Source: Myxococcales bacterium (GTDB taxonomy: Bacteria > Myxococcota_A > UBA9042). From it: a stretch of 64,000 nucleotides of DNA. Location of the stretch: NCBI GenBank assembly GCA_009692425.1, contig SHZF01000001.1, forward strand, positions 124,001 through 188,000, written 5' to 3'. The notes under the pieces are model-generated. The model worked only from the letters and a program-made list of their open reading frames with translations, had not been told where the DNA came from and did not search any database. A program made the translations under genes and the position numbers. Of this stretch, positions 32,301 through 41,179 are shown in pieces. Position 1 is the first letter of the stretch; each line of letters starts with the position of its first letter.

Positions 32301-33577
32301 GCATGAAGGTCGACAAGCCGAAGGAACAGAAGGCGCTGCTGATGAACTCCGTGCGCGCCTACTACAAGGCTGAGAAGTGGGACAAGTGCTTCAAGGTGCT
32401 CAAGGAAGCTGAGGAATTGATGCGTTCGGCCAAAGCCACGACGCCGGTTGAAAAAGAGGAAATCGTCAAGATTCTCGACGAAATCGTGGTGACGCGCGCC
32501 AACTTGAACTACCAGTTCTTCAACGTGCCTGAAGCCATCAACGACTACCGGCTGCTCTACGACAACGATCCCAAGGGCAAGAAGGCCGCGGAATACTTGA
32601 AGTCGGCAGCGGACCTGGCGTTCTACAATTCGAACTGGGACCTCGCCGTGCAACTCGACAAGGACCTCATCCTGCGCTTCGAGAAGGACCCGGACGCCAA
32701 GCGCAAGGAGCTCGTGCAGAAGTCGGCGTGGCGCATTCAGGAGGCGTGGCAGAAGAAGGGCGACATCAACAAGCAGATCGACGGGCTGGAGTCCTTTATC
32801 GCGCGCTACCAGGCGGACAAGGCGGTCTCCGCCAAGGTCTTCAAGGCCTATGGAATGATTGCGGAAATCTACGAGAGCCGCGGCGACCGCAAGAATTCGG
32901 AGCGGCTCTTCAAGCGCATCGTCGAAGCGTTCGACAAGGGCTTTTTCGAGAAGAACGGCGGCCCCGAAGCGACCGCAGCGGCGCAGTCAGTCTTCATGCT
33001 AATGAAGCCGCGCTACGATACGTTCATGGCGACGAAGCTCGTCGAAAACAACAAGCTGAGCCCAACCAAGCGCATGGAAGACCTCCAGAAGCAGGTCAAG
33101 GACATGATGGACGTCGTGCTCGGCGCGATGGTCAAGCAGAAGAATCCGCAGACCGGTGCGATGGAAGAAACGCGCACGGGCAAGGACGGCTTGTTCAACG
33201 AGTACAAGGAGAAGGTCGCTGCCTACGGGTCGCAGAATTGGTCGTACGCGGCGTACCTGTACCGCGGCAAGATGCTGCAGTACCTCGCACGCAGCATCTA
33301 CAACGCGCCGCGACCTGAGATGTCCGACGAGGAGTTGGAGCAGTACGAGGAAATCCTCGAGCAATTCGGCGGCCAGGTCGAAAACCAGGCGATCCGCTCG
33401 CTGGAGACGGCGCTCAAGGACGCAGAATCTAAGGGCCTCGTGAACAACTGGGTAACCGAACTGCGCAAGGCGATGAACCAGTACAAACCCGCCGAGTACC
33501 CGCTGCTGAAGGACGAGAAGCGTCTCACGGCCGACCCGGCCGGCACGTTGCCGATGCCGGACAAGGAACTGCGATGA
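29384..33577 (+). CDS. Very large (~1397 aa) secreted TPR protein
   Basis: ATGA overlap with upstream stop; signal-like N-terminus; TPR-like units (YAMADAAMYLQGYCEYESGDIQKAIATLSALEDHYPQSKYVAEAWLRVGEMYFDDNEFEQAADAYQKAAK). Confidence 0.85.
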   Translation: MIHHAPRGKNQGRRLRWLVWASLLALCIGADALSGADAAAAGAVRLMPPYRTRGDAIDDPVQLKSERKAFQAAYEGYRLAAKEYRDEVREFISKEVRQRQQNIASSYQGQTDQLEQQQFDLRRDAIARLEDFIFRHRDHERYTPDVMFRLAELYYEDTIASYNRAQDNFQREVDLYSRGKLLDPPSDSDRDFSRSVALYKYLHWTPEGAKMPTLSGRLEGITLPKRWPTYAMADAAMYLQGYCEYESGDIQKAIATLSALEDHYPQSKYVAEAWLRVGEMYFDDNEFEQAADAYQKAAKRAFETKDHKNYALALYKLGWSNFQLYRYPDAVRWFQKLIEFEDAQSLSKDAKDKKASELDLRKEAIEYLAKSLAEPTWDDDGCDDFGSETSKGACTILDPRLRPRLYVASVLPPKYDDFPNWQKSLQGEALQKVSTALAAREAVRKDLINGRPYVFDILVTYGNTLYDQKEDDYYRQAVQVLGFVVENYPMSREAQDLQRKIIKSVDILAAAAASYQAMLAKHKSGEKVLQPDEVTDATIGLAMALGDQERQVQERRRYLQMFGKDTAWYQKWGADKDLAAQVEDTVSKVRYDFALLNHAQAQQLRIAGDEEGALRKYGEAAREYEILLRSDMESPNAYNLAWTLAEVLYFSGKRCDALRTKERDLLRIKDPKTGEEGNLVPYPDNLAPQVVSACDQMRKSIEYYALVRDWKGQRTRDAEGKPMDFREQAGLSALAASNLVLNARAAYPLSQKDRMETRNLPDIRPSSKQDEEDQKVVENTDGIVRVKPQLLDAGAVDWIQQVDAYVTSNLEMAKDPSTIQKLALQVSELLYKNRQFDPWKEGETPKTPADFWSARKRFWWIIEKYPQSNQAIEAFKNLITTYLLEKDYKEMQRVAAYGEEHGVGEKKLRQDVFKTLHEIELSAIAKDAAGRWDRANARVTEAEKANSPDDAGLVLADARKTFDEAGDMFYDLRMKVDKPKEQKALLMNSVRAYYKAEKWDKCFKVLKEAEELMRSAKATTPVEKEEIVKILDEIVVTRANLNYQFFNVPEAINDYRLLYDNDPKGKKAAEYLKSAADLAFYNSNWDLAVQLDKDLILRFEKDPDAKRKELVQKSAWRIQEAWQKKGDINKQIDGLESFIARYQADKAVSAKVFKAYGMIAEIYESRGDRKNSERLFKRIVEAFDKGFFEKNGGPEATAAAQSVFMLMKPRYDTFMATKLVENNKLSPTKRMEDLQKQVKDMMDVVLGAMVKQKNPQTGAMEETRTGKDGLFNEYKEKVAAYGSQNWSYAAYLYRGKMLQYLARSIYNAPRPEMSDEELEQYEEILEQFGGQVENQAIRSLETALKDAESKGLVNNWVTELRKAMNQYKPAEYPLLKDEKRLTADPAGTLPMPDKELR

Positions 33578-35616
33578 GCGGCGGGCGGCTGACGACGCGA
33601 CCGCACGGCCCACGAGCCGACCGTGCCGGGAGTTCCGCGGGGAGCGGCCCGTTGGCGCTGTCGTGGCTGGCTTTCGCCATGTCGCTTGGGTTGGCTGCCG
33701 CTTGTGGCGGCGCTCAGACCGTCAACGAAGACACGCCGCCCGCGCCCGCCGGCGCGCCAGAAGCAGGAGAGGAGGCGCCCGCGCCGCCCCCACAGGAAGC
33801 CGCCGCTGCCGCCGCTGCCGACCCGACCTCTGCGCCTGTCGAGACCGCGACGGCAGCCCCCGCTGCGCCGACGGCTACCGTGGCCGGCGAGCCAGGCGCC
33901 ACGCCGGGTGCAGCCGCGGGCCAAGCCGGTGAGGGGGTTCCCGCCGCGAATGGCTCGGAAGAACAGGACATTCGGCAGGTGAATTCGCCGGCGGAGATCC
34001 AGATTCACGAGGGCGTGACGCTGCTGCGCGACCACAACCTCTTCGACGCCCGCCAGAAGCTGCAGAGCGCCACGCAGGCGGACCCGAAGTCTGCGACCGC
34101 CTGGTACAACCTCGCGTTAACGCACCACCGCATCGGCAACCTGGACGATGCGATGGAGGCTGTCGGCAAGGCAGTTGACCTGAACCCGACGTATTCGCGG
34201 GCGGTCGTCCTGCAGTCGGTGCTGAACCTGCGCCGTGGCGAGGCGGCAGCGGCGCTGGCCGTGCTCGAAAAGGCTCTGGGGCGCCGGCCCGCCGACGTGA
34301 TGTTGTTGGGGGCCAAGGCGAGAGTGCTGGTCGAGTTGCGCGAATACCAGAAGGCGCTCGACATCGGCATCGTGGCGAGCAAGCTCGACTACACGAATCC
34401 AGAAGTATTGCGTTATGTTGCTGAGGCCTATCTGGGCCTGGGACGCGAGGGCCTGGCAAAGCTCGCGCTGGATCGCGCGTTCCAGACGTACACCGGCGAT
34501 CAGGAAGACGATCTTGGCAGCGGGAGCGCGGCTGGTGCCCCGGCTGCACCGGGGGCGCCTGCGCCGGCGCCGACGGCGGCAGCGGCGAGGAGCGCGCGCA
34601 AGCAGTACGACATCCGGGCATCGCGGGGTGGCGGCAGCCAGCGCGGCGTGGGGTCTGAGTCGCTGGAGCGCGACGCCGGCGTGGCCCACATCTACTACTT
34701 GTACGGCCGCATGGCGCTGAAGCGGGAATCGTGGGTGGAGGCGCGCGAGCACTTCCTCCAGGCGACGAAGTTGCGCGGCGACTATGGCGAGGCGTGGAAC
34801 AGCCTGGGCGTGTGCTGGCTGGTGGCGAAGAAGGGCGAAGAAGCGATCGAGGCGCTGACACGCGCCCTTGAGATCAACCCGACGAGTTTCGAGGCGCGCG
34901 TGAACCTAGGTTCGGCGTACCGCATCAGCAAAGATCCGGACAAGGCCAACAAGGCGAAGAACGAATACGAACGCGCGATGAAGCAGGACCCGCGCAATCC
35001 GGCGCCGCATTTCAACCTCGGCATCCTGTACCTCGAGAGTCCGATGCAGGATGTGCCCGATGGCGTCCAGCGCTTCCAGAAGGCGATCGACTATTTCAAC
35101 GTCTACCGCGACTTGAAGGGCGCCGGCAACAAGGACGACAAGGACCCGCTGGACGACTACATTCAGGAGGCCGTGCGCTACCGCAAGATCGAGGAAGACA
35201 AGCGCAAGCAGAAGGACAAGGCCGAGGTCGAGGCTGCCGAGGACAAAAAGAAGCGCGGCGAAGATGCCGCCAAGAAGGCGGAAGACGACGCGCGCAAGGC
35301 CGAGGAGGATGCGAAGAAGAAGGCAGAAGAGGAGGCCAAGCAGGCGCAGGAGGCGACCCAACCTGCGCCGCCCGGCGACACGCCTCCCCCAGGCAATCCG
35401 ACACCGCCGCCGCCCGCCGATCCCAGTCCGCCGCCGCCTCCGAGCGATACCGCGCCTCCGCCGCCCAGCGACCCGTCGCCCCCGCCGCCGTCGGATCCCG
35501 CGCCTCCTCCTCCGCCCGGCGATGCGCCCCCGCCGCCGCCTCCGGGCGACACACCGCCGCCCCCTCCGCCCGGCGATGCCCCGCCTGCCGATCCGCCGCC
35601 GCCCCCTCCGCCCTGA
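33574..35616 (+). CDS. TPR lipoprotein-like protein with charged coiled-coil and Pro-rich C-terminal tail
   Basis: ATGA overlap; LAAACGG lipobox-like; canonical TPRs (AWYNLALTHHRIGNLDDAMEAVGKAVDLNPT; AWNSLGVCWLVAKKGEEAIEALTRALEINPT); C-terminal PPPPSDP-type repeats. Confidence 0.85.
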   Translation: MSGGRLTTRPHGPRADRAGSSAGSGPLALSWLAFAMSLGLAAACGGAQTVNEDTPPAPAGAPEAGEEAPAPPPQEAAAAAAADPTSAPVETATAAPAAPTATVAGEPGATPGAAAGQAGEGVPAANGSEEQDIRQVNSPAEIQIHEGVTLLRDHNLFDARQKLQSATQADPKSATAWYNLALTHHRIGNLDDAMEAVGKAVDLNPTYSRAVVLQSVLNLRRGEAAAALAVLEKALGRRPADVMLLGAKARVLVELREYQKALDIGIVASKLDYTNPEVLRYVAEAYLGLGREGLAKLALDRAFQTYTGDQEDDLGSGSAAGAPAAPGAPAPAPTAAAARSARKQYDIRASRGGGSQRGVGSESLERDAGVAHIYYLYGRMALKRESWVEAREHFLQATKLRGDYGEAWNSLGVCWLVAKKGEEAIEALTRALEINPTSFEARVNLGSAYRISKDPDKANKAKNEYERAMKQDPRNPAPHFNLGILYLESPMQDVPDGVQRFQKAIDYFNVYRDLKGAGNKDDKDPLDDYIQEAVRYRKIEEDKRKQKDKAEVEAAEDKKKRGEDAAKKAEDDARKAEEDAKKKAEEEAKQAQEATQPAPPGDTPPPGNPTPPPPADPSPPPPPSDTAPPPPSDPSPPPPSDPAPPPPPGDAPPPPPPGDTPPPPPPGDAPPADPPPPPPP

Positions 35617-35635
35617 GCGAGGCCAGGAGATGTCC

Positions 35636-35932
35636 ATGCGCGCCGTCATCACGTTCTTCGTTACCGCCGTGTGCCTGGTGAGTTTTGCCAGCGCTGCGTC
35701 GGCGCAGACGGCTGGCAAGGGCAAGATCAAGGGCAAGGGCGACGGAAACATCCGCGTCAACGACGCCGACAAGGGCGCGACGGACCTCGGCGTTATCGAC
35801 ATCGAGGGCCGCATCTACAAGCCGTCGGTGTTCTATGTGCTGGCGCGCTCCGACCTGAGCTACCAAGGCTTGGAGTTTCGTCAGAATTTCACGGACCGGA
35901 TCGTCAAGGGCGCCATGATGCGACCGTTTTGA
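35636..35932 (+). CDS. Small secreted protein, last gene of TPR operon
   Basis: AGGAG upstream; signal peptide ...FASAASAQ; GVIDIEGRIYKPSVFYVLARSDLSYQGLEFRQNFTDRI. Confidence 0.65.
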   Translation: MRAVITFFVTAVCLVSFASAASAQTAGKGKIKGKGDGNIRVNDADKGATDLGVIDIEGRIYKPSVFYVLARSDLSYQGLEFRQNFTDRIVKGAMMRPF

Positions 35933-36010
35933 CAGGAAGCGGCCGTCCTGATTCTCAGCCCCAGACTCGCACGCTCCGCTCGGCGTCGTGCGCCCGCAGC
36001 CGACGCTTGT

Positions 36011-36562
36011 CTATTTTCGCAAGCGCGCTGCGAGCGCCGCCAACACGGGAGCCGGCACGAGCAGCGCCACGTCGCCGCCGAGCGATGCCACTTCGCGCAC
36101 GAGTTGTGACGACACGAAGAAGTGGCCCTTTTCCGTCATCATGAACACCGTTTCGAGTTCGGGTGCGAGCAGGTGGTTCATCGTCGACATCTGGAACTCG
36201 TACTCGAAATCCGCCACGCCGCGCAGGCCGCGCAACACGGCCGTTGCCCCGTGGGCCACGGCGGCTTCGACGAGCAGACCCTCGAACACGGTAACCGACA
36301 CGCGCGCGTCGTGGGCAAAGACCTCGCGAATGTGATCGCGCCGTTCCTCGAGCGTGAACATCGCCTGCTTGTTGACGTTGTGTGCCAGCGCCATCACCAC
36401 GCGGTCGAACACGCGCAGGCCGCGCTCCACGATGTTGACGTGGCCGATCGTGAGCGGGTCGAACGACCCCGGGTAGAACGCAACGGTGCCGGCGCGCAAA
36501 GGATTCTCCGCGCGTACGGCGTCGCCGGCACGGGCGCGGTGCAGCGCGGGGAGTGAGGTCAC
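36011..36562 (-). CDS. coaD: Pantetheine-phosphate adenylyltransferase
   Basis: FYPGSFDPLTIGHVNIVERGLRVFDRVV, LLVEAAVAHGATAVLRGLRGVADFEYEFQMSTMN, SSQLVREVASLGGD. Confidence 0.95.
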   Translation of the reverse strand: MTSLPALHRARAGDAVRAENPLRAGTVAFYPGSFDPLTIGHVNIVERGLRVFDRVVMALAHNVNKQAMFTLEERRDHIREVFAHDARVSVTVFEGLLVEAAVAHGATAVLRGLRGVADFEYEFQMSTMNHLLAPELETVFMMTEKGHFFVSSQLVREVASLGGDVALLVPAPVLAALAARLRK

Positions 36563-36581
36563 TGGGGTGTCCTTGTGTGCA

Positions 36582-39116
36582 TCATTCTGCGGGCTTGTCG
36601 TCGTCCTGCCGGCGCCATTCGCCTTGGCGCATGGGCGCTTCCCACAAGTCCTGCAACACTTCCTTCGGGTCTTGCACTTCGTCGAGCGCGGTGGTGTCGA
36701 AGGCGTCGCCGTGGTCCTGCTCCTCGGGCCATTCTCCGCGCAGGCGCCGATCTTCAGCCGCCTTCACTTCCTTGTCGCGCAGCTTGGCGAGTTGCTTCTT
36801 GTCCATGCCCTGGGCCAGCACACGCAGGCGCGTGTTCGTGTGAAACGTCAGCCACATGACGAAGTGAATCGGGTGGAAGTGGTACAGCACGCCATCCCAC
36901 GCGCCTCCCGTTTCCAGACCGATGTGCTTGGCGACGTCGTCAGTGAGCCACACGTAGGGCAGGGCGCGCGTGACGTGCCGGGCAAACAGGGTGTCGCGCC
37001 AGTTGCCGCGCTCGTCCTGTAGCGCAGTCTTGAACTGCTCGACGCGTTCGCTCCAGCCTTGCGCGGCCGCCATCGACTTGATCCAGTCCACCTGGTCGGA
37101 CCACTCCGACACATGCCGGGTGATCGCCTTGCGAACCCGGCGGGCCAGGGCACCGTCGGCACCGGGCAGTCGCGCGGTCTGGAAGAAGGCCTGCACCTCG
37201 TCGCCAGCGACGCTGCGGCGGCTCGTCAGCAGGTCCTTGCCGCGTTGGGTGGCGCGCGCAACCTCGTCCGGCAGTACCGTCCGCAACAAGTCCTCGCTGT
37301 CGCACACGAGGTTGTCGTCCGTGTCGGATTCGACCTCGTACCAGTGCTCGCTGTGTACGCCGAGCAGGTCGACGATCTGGCGCCAGCGGCCGTCGGCAAA
37401 TACCTCGATGTGCAGCACGCCCTCGCTCGCGCCTTCGTCGCCGAACACGCCCACGCGCCCGATCATCTTGCCGGCGCCGACACGCGTCTGGTCGGAGCCG
37501 TCGACCGCGAACAGCGCCACGTCGCCGCGTTTCAGCGCATCGAGGTGCTGGCCGACTTCGAGGTATGGGCGGTAGTTGACCGACGATGGGTCGGCGAAAT
37601 CGTTGGTCTCCTCCTCGCCTTCAGCTCCACCTTCGCCGACCGCGTCCTTCGCCTTCGCCGCAGCCTTGTCGTCCTTGCCCTGCTTCCCCTTCTTGCCCTT
37701 CGGCTGGGCTTTTGCCTTGGGCGCGCCCGGATCCGTCTTGGGGGCCTTGTCTGCCACGCGCGCCGCCGGCTCTTCCTCGACGGCGCCACCCACCTTGCCG
37801 CGCCGGGTGTTCGACACCCACTCCGGTGCGACGTCCCAGTTTTTCGGGTCGTCGAAATCGCGGTCCTTGTACTGGTCGGACGTGCGGTCCTTGTCGGGGT
37901 CGAACATGCGCAAGTGCATGTACAGCGAGAAAAAGACGAACTTCTTCTTGTCGTCCTTGGGATCGAACGGCACCTCATGGCGCACAAGCACGAAGTTGTT
38001 CGAGCCGAGTTCGGGCGACTGGCCGTTGCGGGCCGCGACGACGATGCCATCCATCATCGCGAGGACCGGCGCGCCCTCGGCGGTGTGGACGTGTGTGCCG
38101 CCGTGCCATTGCCCGCCGAGGCCGAGCGGATAGTACCCCCCGGCTTCGGACTGTTCGGCGTTGGCGTAGTAGAGCTCGGCCAACTGCGCGACTTTGTCCT
38201 TCGTCAGCAGCGAAGCGATCGAGACGCCCTTCTGCAACTCGATCGGGAAGGCGTTGTGCTCCTTCGTCAACCCTTGCAGCAAGCGGGCCCAATCGAACCC
38301 AGGGCCGGGGTCGAACTTCTGCGGCGTCAGGTGCATGTGGCCGTACAAGCCGATCTTCGAGGTGTCGAGTTCCTTGGGAACCTGCCAGATGATCTCGCCG
38401 CGTTCGTCGACCGGCGCGGCCAGCAGCAGCTTCGGAAAATGGACGTTCAGTTCGCGCAGCAACTTGATGAGCGCATCGTATTGCGCGTCGGTGAAACCCC
38501 AACTGCGCCACGGCACGCCGTTGATCTCGACCACGTCCGACATGCGGCGCTGGCCGCCTTGGGCGAACTGGTCGGCGATGCCCACCTTGGCGGGATCGAC
38601 CGCGTCGACGGACTGGGCGAAGTTCGACTGCGGGCAGTTCATGTCCAGCCCGATAGAGAACTTGTTGACGTTGCCGCGCAATTCCGACGCCGCATGCAGG
38701 GCCATCATGACGGGATCGACGCCCTGGTAGATCGTGCCGTCCCAATCGATCATGAAATGCGTCGAGAATCCGCGCATCTTCAGGATGCGGAAGCACTCGC
38801 GCGAACTCGTTGTGATGTCCGTGTGGATGACCATCATGTCGACGAGGTTCTGGGCGCCGGCGAGATCGTGCACCGGCCCCGTCTCGCCCGGCCGCGGCAC
38901 CACGTACTGGCTGTTCGGGTCGGGGTGCATCAGCTTGGAAAAATCCCACGACGGGTCGTCGAGGAACGTGACGACGCGGGCATCCTGGATCACGCGCCGC
39001 TCGCCCCCGACGATGATCGAATCGCGCGCGTTGGCGGGGCCGCCCTCGCGAATCGTGTTGCGCAGACCCGGCACGTCGGCCTGGGCGAGTTGTTGGAGGT
39101 CGCGAGCCATGTGCAA
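36582..39116 (-). CDS. N-acetylmuramoyl-L-alanine amidase (Amidase_2/PGRP-like) with an M23-like domain; no obvious signal peptide
   Basis: MVIHTDITTSSRECFRILKMRGFSTHFMIDWDGTIYQGVD, FSIGLDMN, YGHMHLTPQKFDPGPGFDW; WHGGTHVHTAEGAPVLAMMDGIVVAARNG...FFSLYMHL. Confidence 0.75.
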   Translation of the reverse strand: MHMARDLQQLAQADVPGLRNTIREGGPANARDSIIVGGERRVIQDARVVTFLDDPSWDFSKLMHPDPNSQYVVPRPGETGPVHDLAGAQNLVDMMVIHTDITTSSRECFRILKMRGFSTHFMIDWDGTIYQGVDPVMMALHAASELRGNVNKFSIGLDMNCPQSNFAQSVDAVDPAKVGIADQFAQGGQRRMSDVVEINGVPWRSWGFTDAQYDALIKLLRELNVHFPKLLLAAPVDERGEIIWQVPKELDTSKIGLYGHMHLTPQKFDPGPGFDWARLLQGLTKEHNAFPIELQKGVSIASLLTKDKVAQLAELYYANAEQSEAGGYYPLGLGGQWHGGTHVHTAEGAPVLAMMDGIVVAARNGQSPELGSNNFVLVRHEVPFDPKDDKKKFVFFSLYMHLRMFDPDKDRTSDQYKDRDFDDPKNWDVAPEWVSNTRRGKVGGAVEEEPAARVADKAPKTDPGAPKAKAQPKGKKGKQGKDDKAAAKAKDAVGEGGAEGEEETNDFADPSSVNYRPYLEVGQHLDALKRGDVALFAVDGSDQTRVGAGKMIGRVGVFGDEGASEGVLHIEVFADGRWRQIVDLLGVHSEHWYEVESDTDDNLVCDSEDLLRTVLPDEVARATQRGKDLLTSRRSVAGDEVQAFFQTARLPGADGALARRVRKAITRHVSEWSDQVDWIKSMAAAQGWSERVEQFKTALQDERGNWRDTLFARHVTRALPYVWLTDDVAKHIGLETGGAWDGVLYHFHPIHFVMWLTFHTNTRLRVLAQGMDKKQLAKLRDKEVKAAEDRRLRGEWPEEQDHGDAFDTTALDEVQDPKEVLQDLWEAPMRQGEWRRQDDDKPAE

Positions 39117-40790
39117 TCAGCTCCCGCGGATGGCGCGCACGATCTTGCGCAGGATCAGGAAGGTGATGAGTAGCGCGACAAGCCCGCCGATCACCAGCAC
39201 GACGAGGCCGAGCACGACGTAGAGCTTGTACCCGAGCAGGTCTTGGAGCTTGGCCACCGTGCCGCGCACGCCCCGTTCCACTTTCTGGCGGAACTCCAGC
39301 TTGGCCGGCAGCGAGGTCACGAACGCTTGGGTGTCGAGCTTGACGGTGTCGCCGCGCACGAGGCTCGGATCGAGGTCGATGGCCAGCCGCAGGTTCAGTT
39401 CCTGGCCGGCGTCTTCGGGCTGCTGGTGGGTGAAGTCGATGACGAGCGGCCCGACCGCTTCGGCCATCGCGGTTGCCACCTCGCCCGCAAGGTTTTCCTC
39501 TTTGTCGACCATGCGGAACGTGCCGCCCGTGCGCTCCGCGAGCAGACGCAGCCGATCGAGTTCGTGCGGTTGGCCCAACATGCCGAGGCCGACCGCGAAG
39601 ACGCGCACTCCGGCTGCCCGCGCCGTGCCGATCCAATGGGCCGCGCGCGTCTTGAACTCCAATTGTTCGGCGGCGACGCGGCGGCGCAGAAAATCGGCCA
39701 TGCATTCCGCGAACTTCTTGCGCTCGCCGACGAAAATCGCGCACGACTTCGGTGGCGTCTCCTGGCACAACTGCAAGTCGCGAAAGTAACCGTCGCGGCC
39801 GTCGCTGACGATGATCAGGGCCTTGCGCTCCTCGGGGCGTGCGTCCTGCACCAGCAGCTTGAGCGCCTCGTCGAAGGCCGACGTCTGGTAGTCGAGCTCT
39901 TCGCCCTTCATCTCGCGGTTCTTGCGCTCCGTCTCCTGGATCGAGGTGTTCTCCGCACTGAACTCGCCGAAGCCCTTGAGCGCCTCGCGCGGCGGCTTGC
40001 AATAGCGCGCGTGGCTCCAGAAGGGCTTGCCGAGGTTGAACAGGCGCGGAAAGTAGCCCTCGTACGTTGCGAGATCACCCTTGAGGATCGTGACGATCGC
40101 CTTGGTGTTGCCGGTCATGCCGCACAGGTCGGTGCCAGGCGGCGGCGGCGGACTCTCCTTGCCCGGCGGGCCCGCGAGCGTGATCTCGCCACCTGAGGCC
40201 GCTTCGGCGCGCGCATCTCGGCACGCCGCCTTGGATTCCTCGACATCGCTGAGCAGCCCGCCCTTGCCCTTCAGCCCCAGCCACTTCTGGATGCGGTCGG
40301 CGTACCAGACGAGGTTGACGCGGTCGGTCTTTGCGAGCGGCTTGAACGCGGCCAGCAGCGCTTCCTTGAGGCGGCGACCGAGGCTGCCCTCGCGCAACGA
40401 CGGGTCCTGATAGCCGGCCGCGAGCAGGACCACCGCGTTCTGCAGGCCCGCCTTGTCGCCGGGCTGGAGCTTGCCGTCCTTACGGTTCTCCAGCGGTTGG
40501 CCGAGCTTGAACTGGATGTAGGGCGCCCTGCTCTTGACCTTGCCGTCGACGACCTTGATCGCCTTGATCGCCTTGGGCTGAATCGGCTTGCCGAGGCGGT
40601 CGAGCACCGTCGCCAGCACGCGCACCTTGGGCCACTGCGAAAGATCCACGTGGTGGATGCGCGCCTGCGGCAGCTCGATCGGCGGGGCCCCCACGACCGG
40701 CGTCGCCTCGCCTGCGTCCGCGGCCGGAATGGCGGCGCTGAACACTAGCGCGAGGCCCGCGGGCCCGATCCAACGGAAGCGGCCTGTCAT
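39117..40790 (-). CDS. von Willebrand factor A (VWA)-domain protein with C-terminal TM anchor
   Basis: Signal peptide MTGRFRWIGPAGLALVFSAAIPAADA; VVLLAAGYQD, KALIIVSDGRDGY, GVRVFAVGLG, ERTGGTFRMVD; C-terminal LYVVLGLVVLVIGGLVALLITFLIL. Confidence 0.7.
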   Translation of the reverse strand: MTGRFRWIGPAGLALVFSAAIPAADAGEATPVVGAPPIELPQARIHHVDLSQWPKVRVLATVLDRLGKPIQPKAIKAIKVVDGKVKSRAPYIQFKLGQPLENRKDGKLQPGDKAGLQNAVVLLAAGYQDPSLREGSLGRRLKEALLAAFKPLAKTDRVNLVWYADRIQKWLGLKGKGGLLSDVEESKAACRDARAEAASGGEITLAGPPGKESPPPPPGTDLCGMTGNTKAIVTILKGDLATYEGYFPRLFNLGKPFWSHARYCKPPREALKGFGEFSAENTSIQETERKNREMKGEELDYQTSAFDEALKLLVQDARPEERKALIIVSDGRDGYFRDLQLCQETPPKSCAIFVGERKKFAECMADFLRRRVAAEQLEFKTRAAHWIGTARAAGVRVFAVGLGMLGQPHELDRLRLLAERTGGTFRMVDKEENLAGEVATAMAEAVGPLVIDFTHQQPEDAGQELNLRLAIDLDPSLVRGDTVKLDTQAFVTSLPAKLEFRQKVERGVRGTVAKLQDLLGYKLYVVLGLVVLVIGGLVALLITFLILRKIVRAIRGS

Positions 40791-41179
40791 GTGCTGAACG
40801 GGAAAGGCTTGAGGGAGAACCGGCCAGCCACGTGGCGTTCGCGCTCGGTGCCGTCGGGGCCGATCAGGGCGACCTCGACCGCGTACTCGCCCGGCACGAG
40901 TCGGGAGAACGGGTACGGGGTCGTCATCGCCACGCGCGTCCCGCTGTCGGCCGCCTGCAGCGTGCGCCAGCGCTGCCCCGCGTGCGCCACCTCCAACGCG
41001 ATCTGGCAGCCGCGCGGCGTCTGGGCATCGACCTCGATCGAAAACGCCGCACCGGGGAAAAGAGCTTGCCCGTCCAGCGCGACCCATGCACCCGACGGCC
41101 ACCAAGCGGGCACCGCCACCGCCACCGTGCTGGCCGCAGCGGCGCCGGTACACAGGTGCAGAAAGGTCCGGCGCTCCAT
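40787..41179 (-). CDS. Small exported (Tat-like signal) protein
   Basis: MERRTFLHLCTGAAAASTVAVAVPA; 4-bp overlap with the VWA gene. Confidence 0.6.
   Translation of the reverse strand: MERRTFLHLCTGAAAASTVAVAVPAWWPSGAWVALDGQALFPGAAFSIEVDAQTPRGCQIALEVAHAGQRWRTLQAADSGTRVAMTTPYPFSRLVPGEYAVEVALIGPDGTERERHVAGRFSLKPFPFST

Noticed and set aside
29183-32653. 1156-aa minus-strand ORF opposite the giant TPR gene
   Set aside because: High-GC antisense shadow ORF; His/Arg/Val-rich composition without domains, whereas the + strand frames give coherent TPR proteins with coupled starts.
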